From positions 1 through 35,495 of the forward strand of contig NZ_JAVLVT010000013.1 in the NCBI RefSeq assembly GCF_031628175.1: DNA of 35,495 nucleotides, given 5' to 3'. Of this stretch, positions 16,220 to 24,719 are shown piece after piece; positions within the stretch are counted from its first letter, which is position 1; the number at the start of each line of letters is the position of its first letter. The position numbers were made by a program, and so were the translations under genes. The stretch comes from Lipingzhangella_A rawalii (GTDB lineage Bacteria; Actinomycetota; Actinomycetes; Streptosporangiales; Streptosporangiaceae). The notes beneath the pieces were generated by a model that worked only from the letters and a program-made list of their open reading frames with translations, was not told the DNA's origin and did not search any database.

Positions 16220-17161
16220 CTAGCTCTCCTCACCGCGGTCACGTTCGGCGAGATAACGTTCCAGGGCAGCACCCAGCTCGTCACCGCTGGGTAGTCCCGG
16301 CCCGGATGTCGCCCCGGTTTCCGACAGCAGGGATGAGGCATCGCCACCACTCAGGTCGGCGCGCGCCGACATGTAACTGTCGTACTGCTCCTCCAGGCTT
16401 TCTACCACCCGCTGCACCTCCTCCGAGGCGGCGACCTGCTTCTCGATCTCCTCCTCGGTCCGCAGCGCCTCGGGTTCCATGTCCTCGGGGCTCAGGGCCA
16501 GCTGCGTGGCCGTCACCACGTAGGACAGGGCCGCGATCGCACAGCGCGGATACTCGGACTGGGCGAGATAGCTGGGCACGTGGATGGCGTAGCCGATGAA
16601 GTCATAGCCGGCCTGCCCAAGCCGGTACTCCAGCAGGGCCTCCGCGCTCCCCGGCACCTGTAGCCGGCCGGGCCAGGTGGTTTCCTCCGGAACGAGGTCT
16701 GTCCGGGTGGCGTGCGCCGTCACTGTGACCGGGCGGGTGTGCGGAACGGCCATCGGCACGCCGTGGAACCCGACAACCAGCTCCACCCCGAAGCGATCCA
16801 CCAGCTGACGCACGGCCGCGACGAACGCCTCCCATTCCCGGTCGGGTTCCAACCCGGTCAACAACAGGAACGGTGTGTCCGCGCGGTCCCACATCTGGTA
16901 GAGCGCCAGCTTGGGCTCGCTGTATTCGGTCCACTCGTGATCGACGAAGGTCATCCCCGGGCGGCGGGAGCGGTAGTCCAACAGACGGTCTATATCGAAG
17001 GTGGCGAGTTCGGTGTACTCGCAGGTCTCGAAGAGGTGGGTGACCGCCTGCCGCGCCGCGGACCCGGCGTCCACGAATCCGTCCAGGCTGACCAGCAGCA
17101 CGGGCATGCTCAGCTCGGGCGGTGTGGAACGGAGCTCGTAGAGTGCGGCGGGATCTCGCAC
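16220..17161 (-). CDS. PAC2 family protein (proteasome assembly chaperone-like fold)
   Basis: A 313-residue PAC2 protein. The N-terminal block RDPAALYELRSTPPELSMPVLLVSLDGFVDAGSA is the family hallmark, followed by FLLLTGLEPDREW and GVPMAVPHTRP. The C-terminus is a charged helical region ending in an acidic tail. Bacterial members are widespread in actinobacteria, which also carry proteasomes, but their function is not settled. I chose GTG 17161 because it gives the usual family start and has AAGGAG about 11 bases upstream; ATG 17227 would add 22 residues. It lies between the ABC-class ATPase gene and pyrD, on the same strand. Confidence 0.85.
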   Translation of the reverse strand: MRDPAALYELRSTPPELSMPVLLVSLDGFVDAGSAARQAVTHLFETCEYTELATFDIDRLLDYRSRRPGMTFVDHEWTEYSEPKLALYQMWDRADTPFLLLTGLEPDREWEAFVAAVRQLVDRFGVELVVGFHGVPMAVPHTRPVTVTAHATRTDLVPEETTWPGRLQVPGSAEALLEYRLGQAGYDFIGYAIHVPSYLAQSEYPRCAIAALSYVVTATQLALSPEDMEPEALRTEEEIEKQVAASEEVQRVVESLEEQYDSYMSARADLSGGDASSLLSETGATSGPGLPSGDELGAALERYLAERDRGEES

Positions 17162-17327
17162 CGTGGTCTGCTCTCCTTCGTCAACGATCGGGATGGGAAC
17201 CTCGTGCCGAGGATACCGACTGGCCATCGGATATGCCCGGCTGCGGGTGGGCTGCGGATTCGCCAGGAGCCCGCAGCCCCTCCAAACCTCGCACAGGCCA
17301 GTGTCTATTCCCGAATCGGGCCCGGGG

Positions 17328-19166
17328 TCACTGCCCCGTCGATTCGGCGAATCCGGACACACGCAAGGAGCGGAGCCGGTTGAGTGCCCCGGCAATCTCG
17401 TGCCGCCGCGGCAGAGCGTAATCACCGGCGAACCCCCGTCCCAGGAGGACGACCCCGGCGTCGTCGAGGCGCTCCTCAAGAGCGTCGAGCGCCTCGGCAA
17501 GGCTGCGTCGGCCGTCCAGGTAGCCCTCCGCGGCCAGTGTGCGCAGCGCCAGTCCGACCCCGATGATCTGGCTGGGATCCACCAGCTGGGTGAGGTGTCG
17601 CACATCGATGTCGTACTCGCCAAAGGTGAGCACGTCCATATCCCGGCGCTTGATCCGGGATTTACCTCGGGCTGTGGAGTCGACACTGCCCGGGTCGACC
17701 ACTCGGCGCGCGGGCGCGGGAAAGTCGGCGTCGTGACGCTCGGATGCCAGCTCCCGAGCCTGGTCGGTCACGTCGTAGGGATGGTAGGCGTCCAGCATGA
17801 CAACCTGGTCGGCGACGTCGAAGTAGTCGCCGCTGGCCCCCATGACCAGCACTGTCGAGACCCCATGGTCCCGACGGAGCGGACGCACCAGATCCACGAA
17901 GGGGGTGAGCGGTTCGCGGTCGCCGTGGACAAGCCGCTGCATCCGGGCGTCCCGGATCATGAGGTTGGTGGCGGTGGTATCCTCGTCGACCAGCAACAGC
18001 CCGGATCCGGCTTCGAGGGCCTCGGCGATGTTGGCGGCTTGCGAGGTGGATCCGGACGCGTTCTCGGTACGGAAGTCACGAGTGTCGGCTCCGGTCGGCA
18101 GGTTACGCACGAAAGCGCCGACGTCGCTGCGTTCGACCCGCCGCCCTTCCTCGGCCCGGATCTTAACCGCGTCGTCCCTGGTCACGACCAGTTCCCGCCC
18201 GTCGCCGGGCACGTGGTCGTACACGCCGCGTTCGAGAGCATGCAGAAGCGTGGACTTGCCGTGGAAACCACCGCCCACGATCAGTGTGATGCCCTCGGCG
18301 ATCCCCATCCCGGTGACCTCTCCCCGATGCGGCAGTTTGATTCTGACCCGCAGCGACTCGGGGGAATCGAAGGCGATGGGCTTTTCGGCGGCCGGCATCG
18401 GCTGTTCACTGATCCCACTGCGCCGCGGGAGCACCGCACCGTCGGCGACGAAGGCGACCAGCCCATGTGTGGCCAGTTGATCGCGGAGTGAACAGGCATC
18501 CTCCACCGTGTCGGCGAAGGTGGTCGCGTCGGTGGCCAGCCCATCTTCCTGGAGGGAATCCCAGTAGAGGGCCTCCACCGCCTCGGGTAGCCGGTCGCAC
18601 AGCTCCTGTTCAGCGCTGCGTGCGTCGATCTTGCGCCCGTGTCCGGGAAGCTCAAGGCCCAGGCGCAGCCGAATTTCTCCAGCATGGATCTGGCAGGCGG
18701 CCCGGTCCAGTACCTCCTGGCCGCCGGCGTCGATGCGCAGCCGGGCCCCCTTGAGGACACGGTGTACGCGCCGAATCAGGTAGTCGGCGGTGCCACGACG
18801 ACGCGGCTCGGGGCTCCACGCCCGCTGCGGCAGCTGGGCGATCTCGGCCGGAACCCGCACCGAGATCCGCGAGGGAGGTGCGAACGGGTCCGCCTGGACC
18901 TTGTCGATGGACACGGTGAAGTCACCGAAGTCCCACTCCCCCGCCAGGGACTTGTACCGCCCGTAGGAGGCGCCCTCCATCCGGCGCAGCTCCTGTCGCA
19001 GCCGATCCTCGTCCCGGCGGCCGGTGATCTCCGGCTGATCACGGCGCGAACCTGCGCGGCCCGCGCCACCGCCGCCCCGGCCGTGCCCCTGCTTCTGCCC
19101 CGGTCCGCCAGAACCGCCGCGGCCTCCCGACCGGGCACCATCGCGTCCCCCGTGGCGTGCGGACAT
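17328..19166 (-). CDS. Predicted ATPase of the ABC class (PF09818-type)
   Basis: A 612-residue cytoplasmic protein. The first ~45 residues are Gly/Arg-rich and disordered, suggestive of nucleic-acid binding. The family N-terminal region follows (LRQELRRMEGASYGRYKSLAGEW). Walker A is GGGFHGKST (about 298-306), the signature-like SGSTSQAA is at 371-378, and the Walker B region is LLLVDEDTTATN (390-401). No membrane segments are present, so it is not a transporter. The family is conserved but poorly characterised. ATG 19166 has GAGGAG eight bases upstream. It precedes the PAC2 and pyrD genes on the same strand, about 170 bases from PAC2. Confidence 0.88.
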   Translation of the reverse strand: MSARHGGRDGARSGGRGGSGGPGQKQGHGRGGGGAGRAGSRRDQPEITGRRDEDRLRQELRRMEGASYGRYKSLAGEWDFGDFTVSIDKVQADPFAPPSRISVRVPAEIAQLPQRAWSPEPRRRGTADYLIRRVHRVLKGARLRIDAGGQEVLDRAACQIHAGEIRLRLGLELPGHGRKIDARSAEQELCDRLPEAVEALYWDSLQEDGLATDATTFADTVEDACSLRDQLATHGLVAFVADGAVLPRRSGISEQPMPAAEKPIAFDSPESLRVRIKLPHRGEVTGMGIAEGITLIVGGGFHGKSTLLHALERGVYDHVPGDGRELVVTRDDAVKIRAEEGRRVERSDVGAFVRNLPTGADTRDFRTENASGSTSQAANIAEALEAGSGLLLVDEDTTATNLMIRDARMQRLVHGDREPLTPFVDLVRPLRRDHGVSTVLVMGASGDYFDVADQVVMLDAYHPYDVTDQARELASERHDADFPAPARRVVDPGSVDSTARGKSRIKRRDMDVLTFGEYDIDVRHLTQLVDPSQIIGVGLALRTLAAEGYLDGRRSLAEALDALEERLDDAGVVLLGRGFAGDYALPRRHEIAGALNRLRSLRVSGFAESTGQ

Positions 19167-19322
19167 GCGTGATTCTCCTCGTTGGTCGATGTGTCCGGGC
19201 CCCGCCCTGCGGCCGTCGTGACCCTACGTTAGTACTCCGCTCCGATCACGTCCTTCCCGCCGGGCGGGCCGCAGCACTCCCGGACAGCCGACAGTCCCAA
19301 TGCTGTTCCCGGGAGGACTGGT

Positions 19323-19344
19323 ATAGGGTCCTGTTCGACCCTAT
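19323..19344. promoter_or_regulatory. Perfect inverted repeat, possible operator
   Basis: ATAGGGTC and GACCCTAT are exact inverted repeats with a six-base spacer. The site lies between the divergent ATPase (start 19166) and methyltransferase (start 19371) genes, 26 bases before the latter's start. It could bind a dimeric regulator or form a leader hairpin; no cognate regulator is recognised nearby. Confidence 0.5.
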
Positions 19345-19370
19345 CTCCGAGCACACACCGAGACTGATTC

Positions 19371-20273
19371 GTGAACGACAACGCCACCGCCGCGAGCGGG
19401 GCCGGGGCCGGGTATCGGGAAGGGGAGGTGGATGCGGATGAGAGCACCGTGACCGAGTCACCCGCCCACACCACCGACCAGGTCCGGCAGCGACACGCGG
19501 CCAACCGTGTGGCCTGGGACGAGGCGGCGCGTCGCTACACACAGAACCTTCCCGAGGTGATTGCGGGTCTGAGGCTCGGGCATTCCTCGACGCATCCGGT
19601 AGAGCAGGCTGCGCTGGGCGATCTGCGTTCCTGGTGCCATCGGGCGATCCACCTTCAGTGCGCGTCGGGGGAGGACACGCTTTCCCTGGTAACCGAAGGC
19701 GCCACCGAGGTGGTGGGGATCGACATCTCCCCCGCACATATTGCCAACGCCAAGGAGTGCGCGCGGGCGCTGGACGCTCCGGCGACATTCCACTGCTGTG
19801 ACGTGTTGGACGCACCGCGCGAGCTGGACGGTACTGCCGACCTGATCTACACGGGTCGAGGAGCCGTGTACTGGATACACGACCTCACGGCCTGGGCCGG
19901 GGTGGTCGCTCGGCTTCTGCGGCCCGGTGGACAAGTGCTGCTCTACGAGGACCATCCGGCTAACTGGCTGTTCGACATGCGCGAGCCACATCCGGAATAC
20001 TCCGGCGTGGACTACTTTGCCCACGCGGAACGGAACTGGGGCTGGCCGGAACAGTACCTGGGCACGGTCAGCGCGAATCCGGCGGTCAAGCACGAACGCC
20101 TGTGGCCCCTGGGGGAAATAGTGCAGGCCCTGGTGGATGCCGGCCTGCGGCTCACCCGGCTGTGGGAAAGCCCCGAGGAGTTCTGGCCCGTGTTCGCGCA
20201 TATGGACGAGGAGACCCGCCGGCGGCTACCGATGACGTTCCTGGTCACAGCTAGGAAGGACGGAGGGGGGTAG
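19371..20273 (+). CDS. Class I SAM-dependent methyltransferase
   Basis: A protein of up to 300 residues. The SAM-binding region reads IHLQCASGEDTLSL (motif I, with the usual Gly-rich core altered to CASGED), then VVGIDISPAHIANAKE (motif II, Asp) and CCDVLDAPREL. The later segment LYEDHPANWLFD and the C-terminal FLVTARK are typical of this group of small-molecule methyltransferases. The substrate is unknown. The start is unsure: GTG 19371 has no ribosome site, while an in-frame GTG at 19449 gives a start just before the conserved part. A stem-loop directly follows the stop. Confidence 0.8.
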   Translation: MNDNATAASGAGAGYREGEVDADESTVTESPAHTTDQVRQRHAANRVAWDEAARRYTQNLPEVIAGLRLGHSSTHPVEQAALGDLRSWCHRAIHLQCASGEDTLSLVTEGATEVVGIDISPAHIANAKECARALDAPATFHCCDVLDAPRELDGTADLIYTGRGAVYWIHDLTAWAGVVARLLRPGGQVLLYEDHPANWLFDMREPHPEYSGVDYFAHAERNWGWPEQYLGTVSANPAVKHERLWPLGEIVQALVDAGLRLTRLWESPEEFWPVFAHMDEETRRRLPMTFLVTARKDGGG

Positions 20274-20275
20274 AG

Positions 20276-20296
20276 CGGCGCAGGTGTCCTGCGCCG
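20276..20296 (+). terminator. Hairpin after the methyltransferase gene
   Basis: CGGCGCAGG and CCTGCGCCG form a perfect 9-bp stem with a three-base loop (TGT), starting two bases after the stop codon. There is no T-run. It separates the methyltransferase from the racemase gene. Confidence 0.6.
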
Positions 20297-20352
20297 TGGC
20301 GGTCTGCGGTGGTGCTGGCTCGGCCCCGGTGGTGGCCTGTCAGAATTGACGG

Positions 20353-21054
20353 GTGCGAACGATCGGACTCGTTGGTGGCATGAGTTGGCAGTCGTCGGCC
20401 GAGTATTACCGGCTGCTGAACGAGCTGACCCGTCAGCGGCTGGGCGGGCTCCACTCGGCGCGGTGCGTGCTGTACTCGGTGGACTTCGCGGAGATCGAGC
20501 AGCTCCAGGTCACCGGAAACTGGTATGAGGCTGGAGTCGTTCTGGCGGGGGCGGCGCGATCGGTCGAAGCAGCTGGTGCGGAGCTGGTGCTGCTGTGCAC
20601 CAACACAATGCACGCGGTCGCCGACCAGGTTTCCGCCGCGGTGTCGGTTCCCCTGCTCCACCTGGCCGAGGCCACCGCTACCGCGATTCGCGAGGCGGGC
20701 CTTACGGAGGTCGGCCTGCTCGGCACCGCGTTCACCATGGAGCAGGACTTCTATGTGGAACGGCTCCGCTCGGCTGGCCTTCGCGTCCATGTGCCGGATG
20801 CCGATGGGCGGGCCACCGTGCACAGGATCATCTACGAGGAGCTGTGCCAGGGGATGATCCGTACGGAGTCCCGGGCGGCCTACCAGCAGGTGATCGCGAA
20901 CCTGACTCGTGCTGGTTCCCAGGGTGTGATCCTGGGCTGCACCGAGATCGAGCTGCTGATCCGTCCCGAGGACGCCCCGGTGCCAGTATTTCCCACCACG
21001 CGCCTGCACGCCGAGGCGGCGGTCCGCTGGGCCCTGGACACGGATGGGTACTGA
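20353..21054 (+). CDS. Aspartate/glutamate racemase family protein
   Basis: A 233-residue member of the cofactor-independent Asp/Glu racemase family. It has the N-terminal TIGLVGGMSWQSSAEYY signature and both catalytic cysteines, in LLCTNTMHA (Cys82) and LGCTEIELL (Cys196). Such enzymes interconvert L- and D-amino acids, often aspartate or with broad specificity. The length is normal. The GTG start has no ribosome-binding sequence, but CAGAAT lies six bases upstream, so a leaderless transcript is possible. It is convergent with the ADP-ribosylglycohydrolase gene. Confidence 0.9.
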   Translation: MRTIGLVGGMSWQSSAEYYRLLNELTRQRLGGLHSARCVLYSVDFAEIEQLQVTGNWYEAGVVLAGAARSVEAAGAELVLLCTNTMHAVADQVSAAVSVPLLHLAEATATAIREAGLTEVGLLGTAFTMEQDFYVERLRSAGLRVHVPDADGRATVHRIIYEELCQGMIRTESRAAYQQVIANLTRAGSQGVILGCTEIELLIRPEDAPVPVFPTTRLHAEAAVRWALDTDGY

Positions 21055-21125
21055 CCACGCCAGTATTCTGGGAACAGCCGCTCAACGGGTCCTCACGTAC
21101 CGTCCTCCCCAGTGTCCCCGCTCCG

Positions 21126-22259
21126 TCACCGGGTCGTGGCGAGGTAGCGTCGGCGCAGGTCTGCGCTGTCTGCTGCGTGGTCCGCGCTGAAGGCACGCGC
21201 CAGATCCTCGGCTGCGTCCAGGATCACTTCGCTGCGTTCCACGTTCTGTGCGAGTTCGGGAGGCAGACAGTCCAGGCCGTGCAGGGCTCCGAGGAGGTTG
21301 CCGCACACGGCGCCGGTGGAGTCGCTGTCCCCGGAGTGAGTGACGGAGGTGGTCAAGGCCGACCGGGTGCTGTCCGGGCTGGGCTCCCCGTGCACCAGGA
21401 CCGCATACACCGCGATCGAGAGGGCCTCCTCCCCGGTCCAGCCCTGCCCCAGGGACTCCACGGTGTCGGCCGTGACCGGATCCTGTTCGGCCGCTCGCCG
21501 GGCAGCGCTCAGGGCGCGGGTTGTCTCGGTGTGGTCCTCGTGTCTGGCCAGTTCGGCCAGGACGGCGTCCAGTGCCTGGGGCAACCGATCGCCCGCCACC
21601 ACGCGGTGGATCAGCACCGCGAATGCTCCGGCAGCAAGCTGCCCGGTTGGGTGACCGTGGGTGAGCCCACTGGCGGTGGCAGCCCAGTCGAACACCCACT
21701 GCTGTCGAACCCGATCCGGCGGGAGCAGCCCGATCGGGGCGCTGCGCATCACGCCCCCACACCCCTTGGACGCGTTGGCAGCGGGAACAGCGAGACGTCG
21801 GTCCTGGGCGGTTGTGGCCAGTGCCCGCATACAGGTGCGTCCTGGGCCGCGCGGATCGTAGAGCCAGGGTTGGGCGTGTAGCCAGTTGGCAGGATGCTCG
21901 GGGGGCTGTTCGCAGGTCTGGGTGTCGTACCAGGCGAGGTAGGCGCGATGCAGCTCCCGCACCGGGTCGAAATCGACGTGTGGTGACACCGAGTCGCGTT
22001 GGATGCCCGCCGTTACCAGTCCGGCCACCGTGAATAGGTTCATCTGGGTGTCGTCGGTAATCCGACCGGCACGGGACCAGCCCGTAACGCTGTTGCCGTG
22101 GAATGCGCGCACCCCAGCACGGCCATACTCCCGATGGATCGTCTCCAGGGGGAGGCCCTCGACCGGGGCGCCGAGAATGTCCCCTATCGCGCCGCCGAGC
22201 AGGCAGCCGCGAACCCGGGAGCGATAGTCAGGCGCGAGGGGTCGGTTTGCTGGATCCAT
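21126..22259 (-). CDS. ADP-ribosylglycohydrolase (DraG/ARH) family protein
   Basis: A 377-residue ARH-fold protein expected to release ADP-ribose from a modified protein or small molecule. Metal-site motifs are intact: GGAIGDILG (about 23-30), TDDT (68-71) and SGDSDSTG (309-316), which together bind two magnesium ions. The length is somewhat above bacterial DraG. ATG 22259 has GGAAG nine bases upstream. It is divergent from the metal-sensor gene at 22373, with only about 110 bases between them. No ADP-ribosyltransferase gene is nearby, so the target cannot be inferred from context. Confidence 0.9.
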   Translation of the reverse strand: MDPANRPLAPDYRSRVRGCLLGGAIGDILGAPVEGLPLETIHREYGRAGVRAFHGNSVTGWSRAGRITDDTQMNLFTVAGLVTAGIQRDSVSPHVDFDPVRELHRAYLAWYDTQTCEQPPEHPANWLHAQPWLYDPRGPGRTCMRALATTAQDRRLAVPAANASKGCGGVMRSAPIGLLPPDRVRQQWVFDWAATASGLTHGHPTGQLAAGAFAVLIHRVVAGDRLPQALDAVLAELARHEDHTETTRALSAARRAAEQDPVTADTVESLGQGWTGEEALSIAVYAVLVHGEPSPDSTRSALTTSVTHSGDSDSTGAVCGNLLGALHGLDCLPPELAQNVERSEVILDAAEDLARAFSADHAADSADLRRRYLATTR

Positions 22260-22345
22260 AACGCCGTTCTTCCGGATGGGGCGCGTGATCCAGGATAGCG
22301 CTCGAGCTCCCGGGGACGGCAGCCCCCGATCACCCCCCATCATGT

Positions 22346-22372
22346 ATCGTTGAAATTAGATATAATCGTTCC
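22346..22372 (+). promoter_or_regulatory. Leaderless promoter and probable operator of the metal sensor gene
   Basis: A perfect TATAAT (22361-22366) ends six bases before the ATG at 22373, so transcription would start at or next to the start codon. The patch is conspicuously AT-rich. It holds two direct copies of ATCGTT (22346-22351 and 22365-22370) and an ATTA-GATA-TAAT element, as expected of an ArsR/SmtB operator overlapping the promoter. No good -35 is visible. Confidence 0.65.
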
Positions 22373-22747
22373 ATGGCGATTTCAACAGGGAACTCCACCC
22401 CCCATCAGGCCGAGCTGGATACCGCAGCCACCCTGTTTCACAGCCTGTCCGACAGCACACGCCTGGCGATCGTGCGCCGCCTGGCCACAGGGGAGGCACG
22501 GGTATCCGACCTGGTGGCCCAGCTGGGTCTGGCTCAATCCACGGTGTCCCAGCATGTGGCCTGCCTACGGGACTGCGGACTGGTCCATGGCCGCGCCGAG
22601 GGGCGGCAGGTGTTCTACCACCTCACACACCCTGAACTGCTACACATGCTCACCGCTGCCGAAGCTCTCCTCACCGCCACCGGTCACGCGGTAGCCCTGT
22701 GCCCCAACTATGGCCCCGACGCCACCGGAGGGCCGCAGCGTGAGTGA
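22373..22747 (+). CDS. ArsR/SmtB-family metal-sensing repressor, CmtR-like
   Basis: A 124-residue winged-helix repressor. The recognition region reads LVAQLGLAQSTVSQHVACLRDCGLV. Cys64 and Cys68 in this helix match Cys57 and Cys61 of Mycobacterium tuberculosis CmtR (LSCLRGCGL), and Cys110 near the C-terminus matches its third ligand Cys102. This predicts cadmium/lead sensing at the DNA-binding helix. Metal binding should release the repressor and induce the downstream efflux ATPase, whose start codon overlaps this gene by eight bases. The transcript is probably leaderless. The metal is inferred from cysteine placement only. Confidence 0.88.
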   Translation: MAISTGNSTPHQAELDTAATLFHSLSDSTRLAIVRRLATGEARVSDLVAQLGLAQSTVSQHVACLRDCGLVHGRAEGRQVFYHLTHPELLHMLTAAEALLTATGHAVALCPNYGPDATGGPQRE

Positions 22748-24719
22748 CCCCTGCTGCGCAGCCACCCCCAAGGTCCCCGCCGCAGACACGACCGACACAG
22801 CACCGGGAACACTCTGGCGGGTACGCGAGTTCCACTACGCGGCCGTGGCCGCTCTGCTGCTGGCGGGCGGGTACGGGGCGGGACTGACCAAGGGACCGGA
22901 GGCCGTGTCCCTGCTGGCGTTCGCCGCCGCACTGGCCGTGGCGGGTTGGACCTTTGTCCCTGGGACACTGCGTCGGCTGCGGCACGGCCGTCTCGATGTG
23001 GGCACACTCATGACCCTGGCTGCCCTCGGGGCGGTTCTGTTGGGCGAGCTTGGCGAGGCGGCTGCGCTGGCGGTTCTGTATGCGGTGGCCGAAGGTCTGG
23101 AGAGCTATGCGGTGACACGTACGCAGCGTGGGTTACGCGCCCTGCTGGAACTGGTGCCGAGCCGAGTCACCGTGCTGCGCGGCGACACACCGACCACCGT
23201 GGAGCCCCCCGAGTTGGCCATTGGGGACACGATGCTGGTGCGCCCGGGGGAACGCCTGGCCACGGATGGCCGGGTCGACTCCGGACATTCGGCGTTGGAT
23301 ACCTCCGCAGTCACCGGGGAGTCGCTGCCCGTGGAGGTCGGTCCGGGAACCGAGATCCTGGCCGGATCCGTGAACGGAACGGGTGCGCTCCAGGTGACGG
23401 TCACCGCCACCGCTGCGGACAACTCCCTCACCCGCATTGTGGAGATCGTGCAGACGGAACAGGCCCGTTCCGGAACCGGGCAGCGCCTCGCCGACCGGAT
23501 CGCTCGCCCCCTCGTTCCGGGTGTTCTCGCGCTTGCCGGGACCGTCGCCGTACTGGGCTCAATGTTCGGGGACACGCTCCTGTGGGTCGAGCGTTCCCTG
23601 GTGGTCCTGGTGGCCGCGGCCCCCTGCGCCCTGGCTCTCTCGGTTCCGGTCACGGTAGTCGCCGCCGTCGGCGCCGCCGCACGGACCGGAGTCCTGGTTA
23701 AGGGGGGTGCCGCGCTGGAGGCGCTCGGCCGGGTGCGCACCGTGGCCCTCGACAAGACGGGGACCCTCACCCGGAACACCCCCGCTGTCGTGGAGGTTCG
23801 TCCCGCCCCCGGACAGGCCGCACAGCGGGTCCTGGACGTGGCGGCCGCCCTGGAGCAGCAGAGCGAACACCCACTCGCTCCCGCGATTACCGCCGCCAGC
23901 TCCGGGGACACACTCTCGGCACGCGATGTCGTCGCCGTCCCCGGGGCGGGCCTCACGGGACGGGTGGCGGGGAGCACGGTGCGCCTGGGCCGGCCGGGAT
24001 GGATCAAACCCGGCCCCCTGGAAGCCGATGTCGCCCGAGTCCAGCATGAGGGTGCCACCTGTGTGCTGGTGGAGGCGGACGAGGTGGTACTCGGTGCCGT
24101 GGCGGTCCGGGACGAACCCCGAGCCGAGGCCTACCAGGTGCTCGTTGACCTGAATCGGTTGGGCTGCCAGGTAGCCCTTCTGACCGGGGACACCCATGCC
24201 ACGGCCAGTGCACTGGCCCGTCGGGTCGGTATTCCCGCCGACGCCGTTCACGCCGACCTGCGTCCCGAAGACAAGGCATACCGCATCGAAGTGCTGCGAT
24301 CTGAGCGGCCCACGACCATGGTGGGTGACGGCATCAATGATGCACCGGCACTAGCCAGCGCCGACCCGGGGATCGCTATGGGAGCCGCTGGCAATGATGT
24401 AGCGATCGAAACCGCGGATGTGGCGCTCCTCGGCTCGGACCTGAGGCTGCTGCCACGGGCCCTGGGACACGCACGCCGGGCCCGGGTGATCATGTGGCAG
24501 AACATCGGGCTGTCACTGCTCGTGATCGCCGCCCTGGTGCCGCTGGCTCTGTTCGGGGTTCTTGGCCTGGCTACAGTGGTGCTCGTCCATGAGCTGGCCG
24601 AGATCCTGATTATCGGAAACGGGCTCAGGGCGGGCACCCGTACGCGGCTGCGCCTGCCCACCGCGGCGACAGCGCCAACCGTTCGGTTGGCGGAAGGGCT
24701 CAAGCGAGCACCCCACTGA
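22740..24719 (+). CDS. Heavy-metal-translocating P1B-type ATPase (CtpG/CadA-like)
   Basis: A 659-residue membrane pump that likely exports cadmium or a similar ion. There is no N-terminal HMA domain; instead a short tail carries Cys5-Cys6. Catalytic motifs are VTGES (actuator), DKTGTLT (phosphorylated Asp338), SEHPL and GDGINDAPAL (530 onwards). The membrane metal-site motif reads APC (294-296) rather than the usual CPC. I recall Mycobacterium CtpG, part of the CmtR regulon, as similar here, but could not check. GTG 22740 is chosen for GGAGGG seven bases upstream; it overlaps the sensor gene by eight bases. The 3' end overlaps the amidase gene by 20 bases. Confidence 0.92.
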   Translation: MSDPCCAATPKVPAADTTDTAPGTLWRVREFHYAAVAALLLAGGYGAGLTKGPEAVSLLAFAAALAVAGWTFVPGTLRRLRHGRLDVGTLMTLAALGAVLLGELGEAAALAVLYAVAEGLESYAVTRTQRGLRALLELVPSRVTVLRGDTPTTVEPPELAIGDTMLVRPGERLATDGRVDSGHSALDTSAVTGESLPVEVGPGTEILAGSVNGTGALQVTVTATAADNSLTRIVEIVQTEQARSGTGQRLADRIARPLVPGVLALAGTVAVLGSMFGDTLLWVERSLVVLVAAAPCALALSVPVTVVAAVGAAARTGVLVKGGAALEALGRVRTVALDKTGTLTRNTPAVVEVRPAPGQAAQRVLDVAAALEQQSEHPLAPAITAASSGDTLSARDVVAVPGAGLTGRVAGSTVRLGRPGWIKPGPLEADVARVQHEGATCVLVEADEVVLGAVAVRDEPRAEAYQVLVDLNRLGCQVALLTGDTHATASALARRVGIPADAVHADLRPEDKAYRIEVLRSERPTTMVGDGINDAPALASADPGIAMGAAGNDVAIETADVALLGSDLRLLPRALGHARRARVIMWQNIGLSLLVIAALVPLALFGVLGLATVVLVHELAEILIIGNGLRAGTRTRLRLPTAATAPTVRLAEGLKRAPH

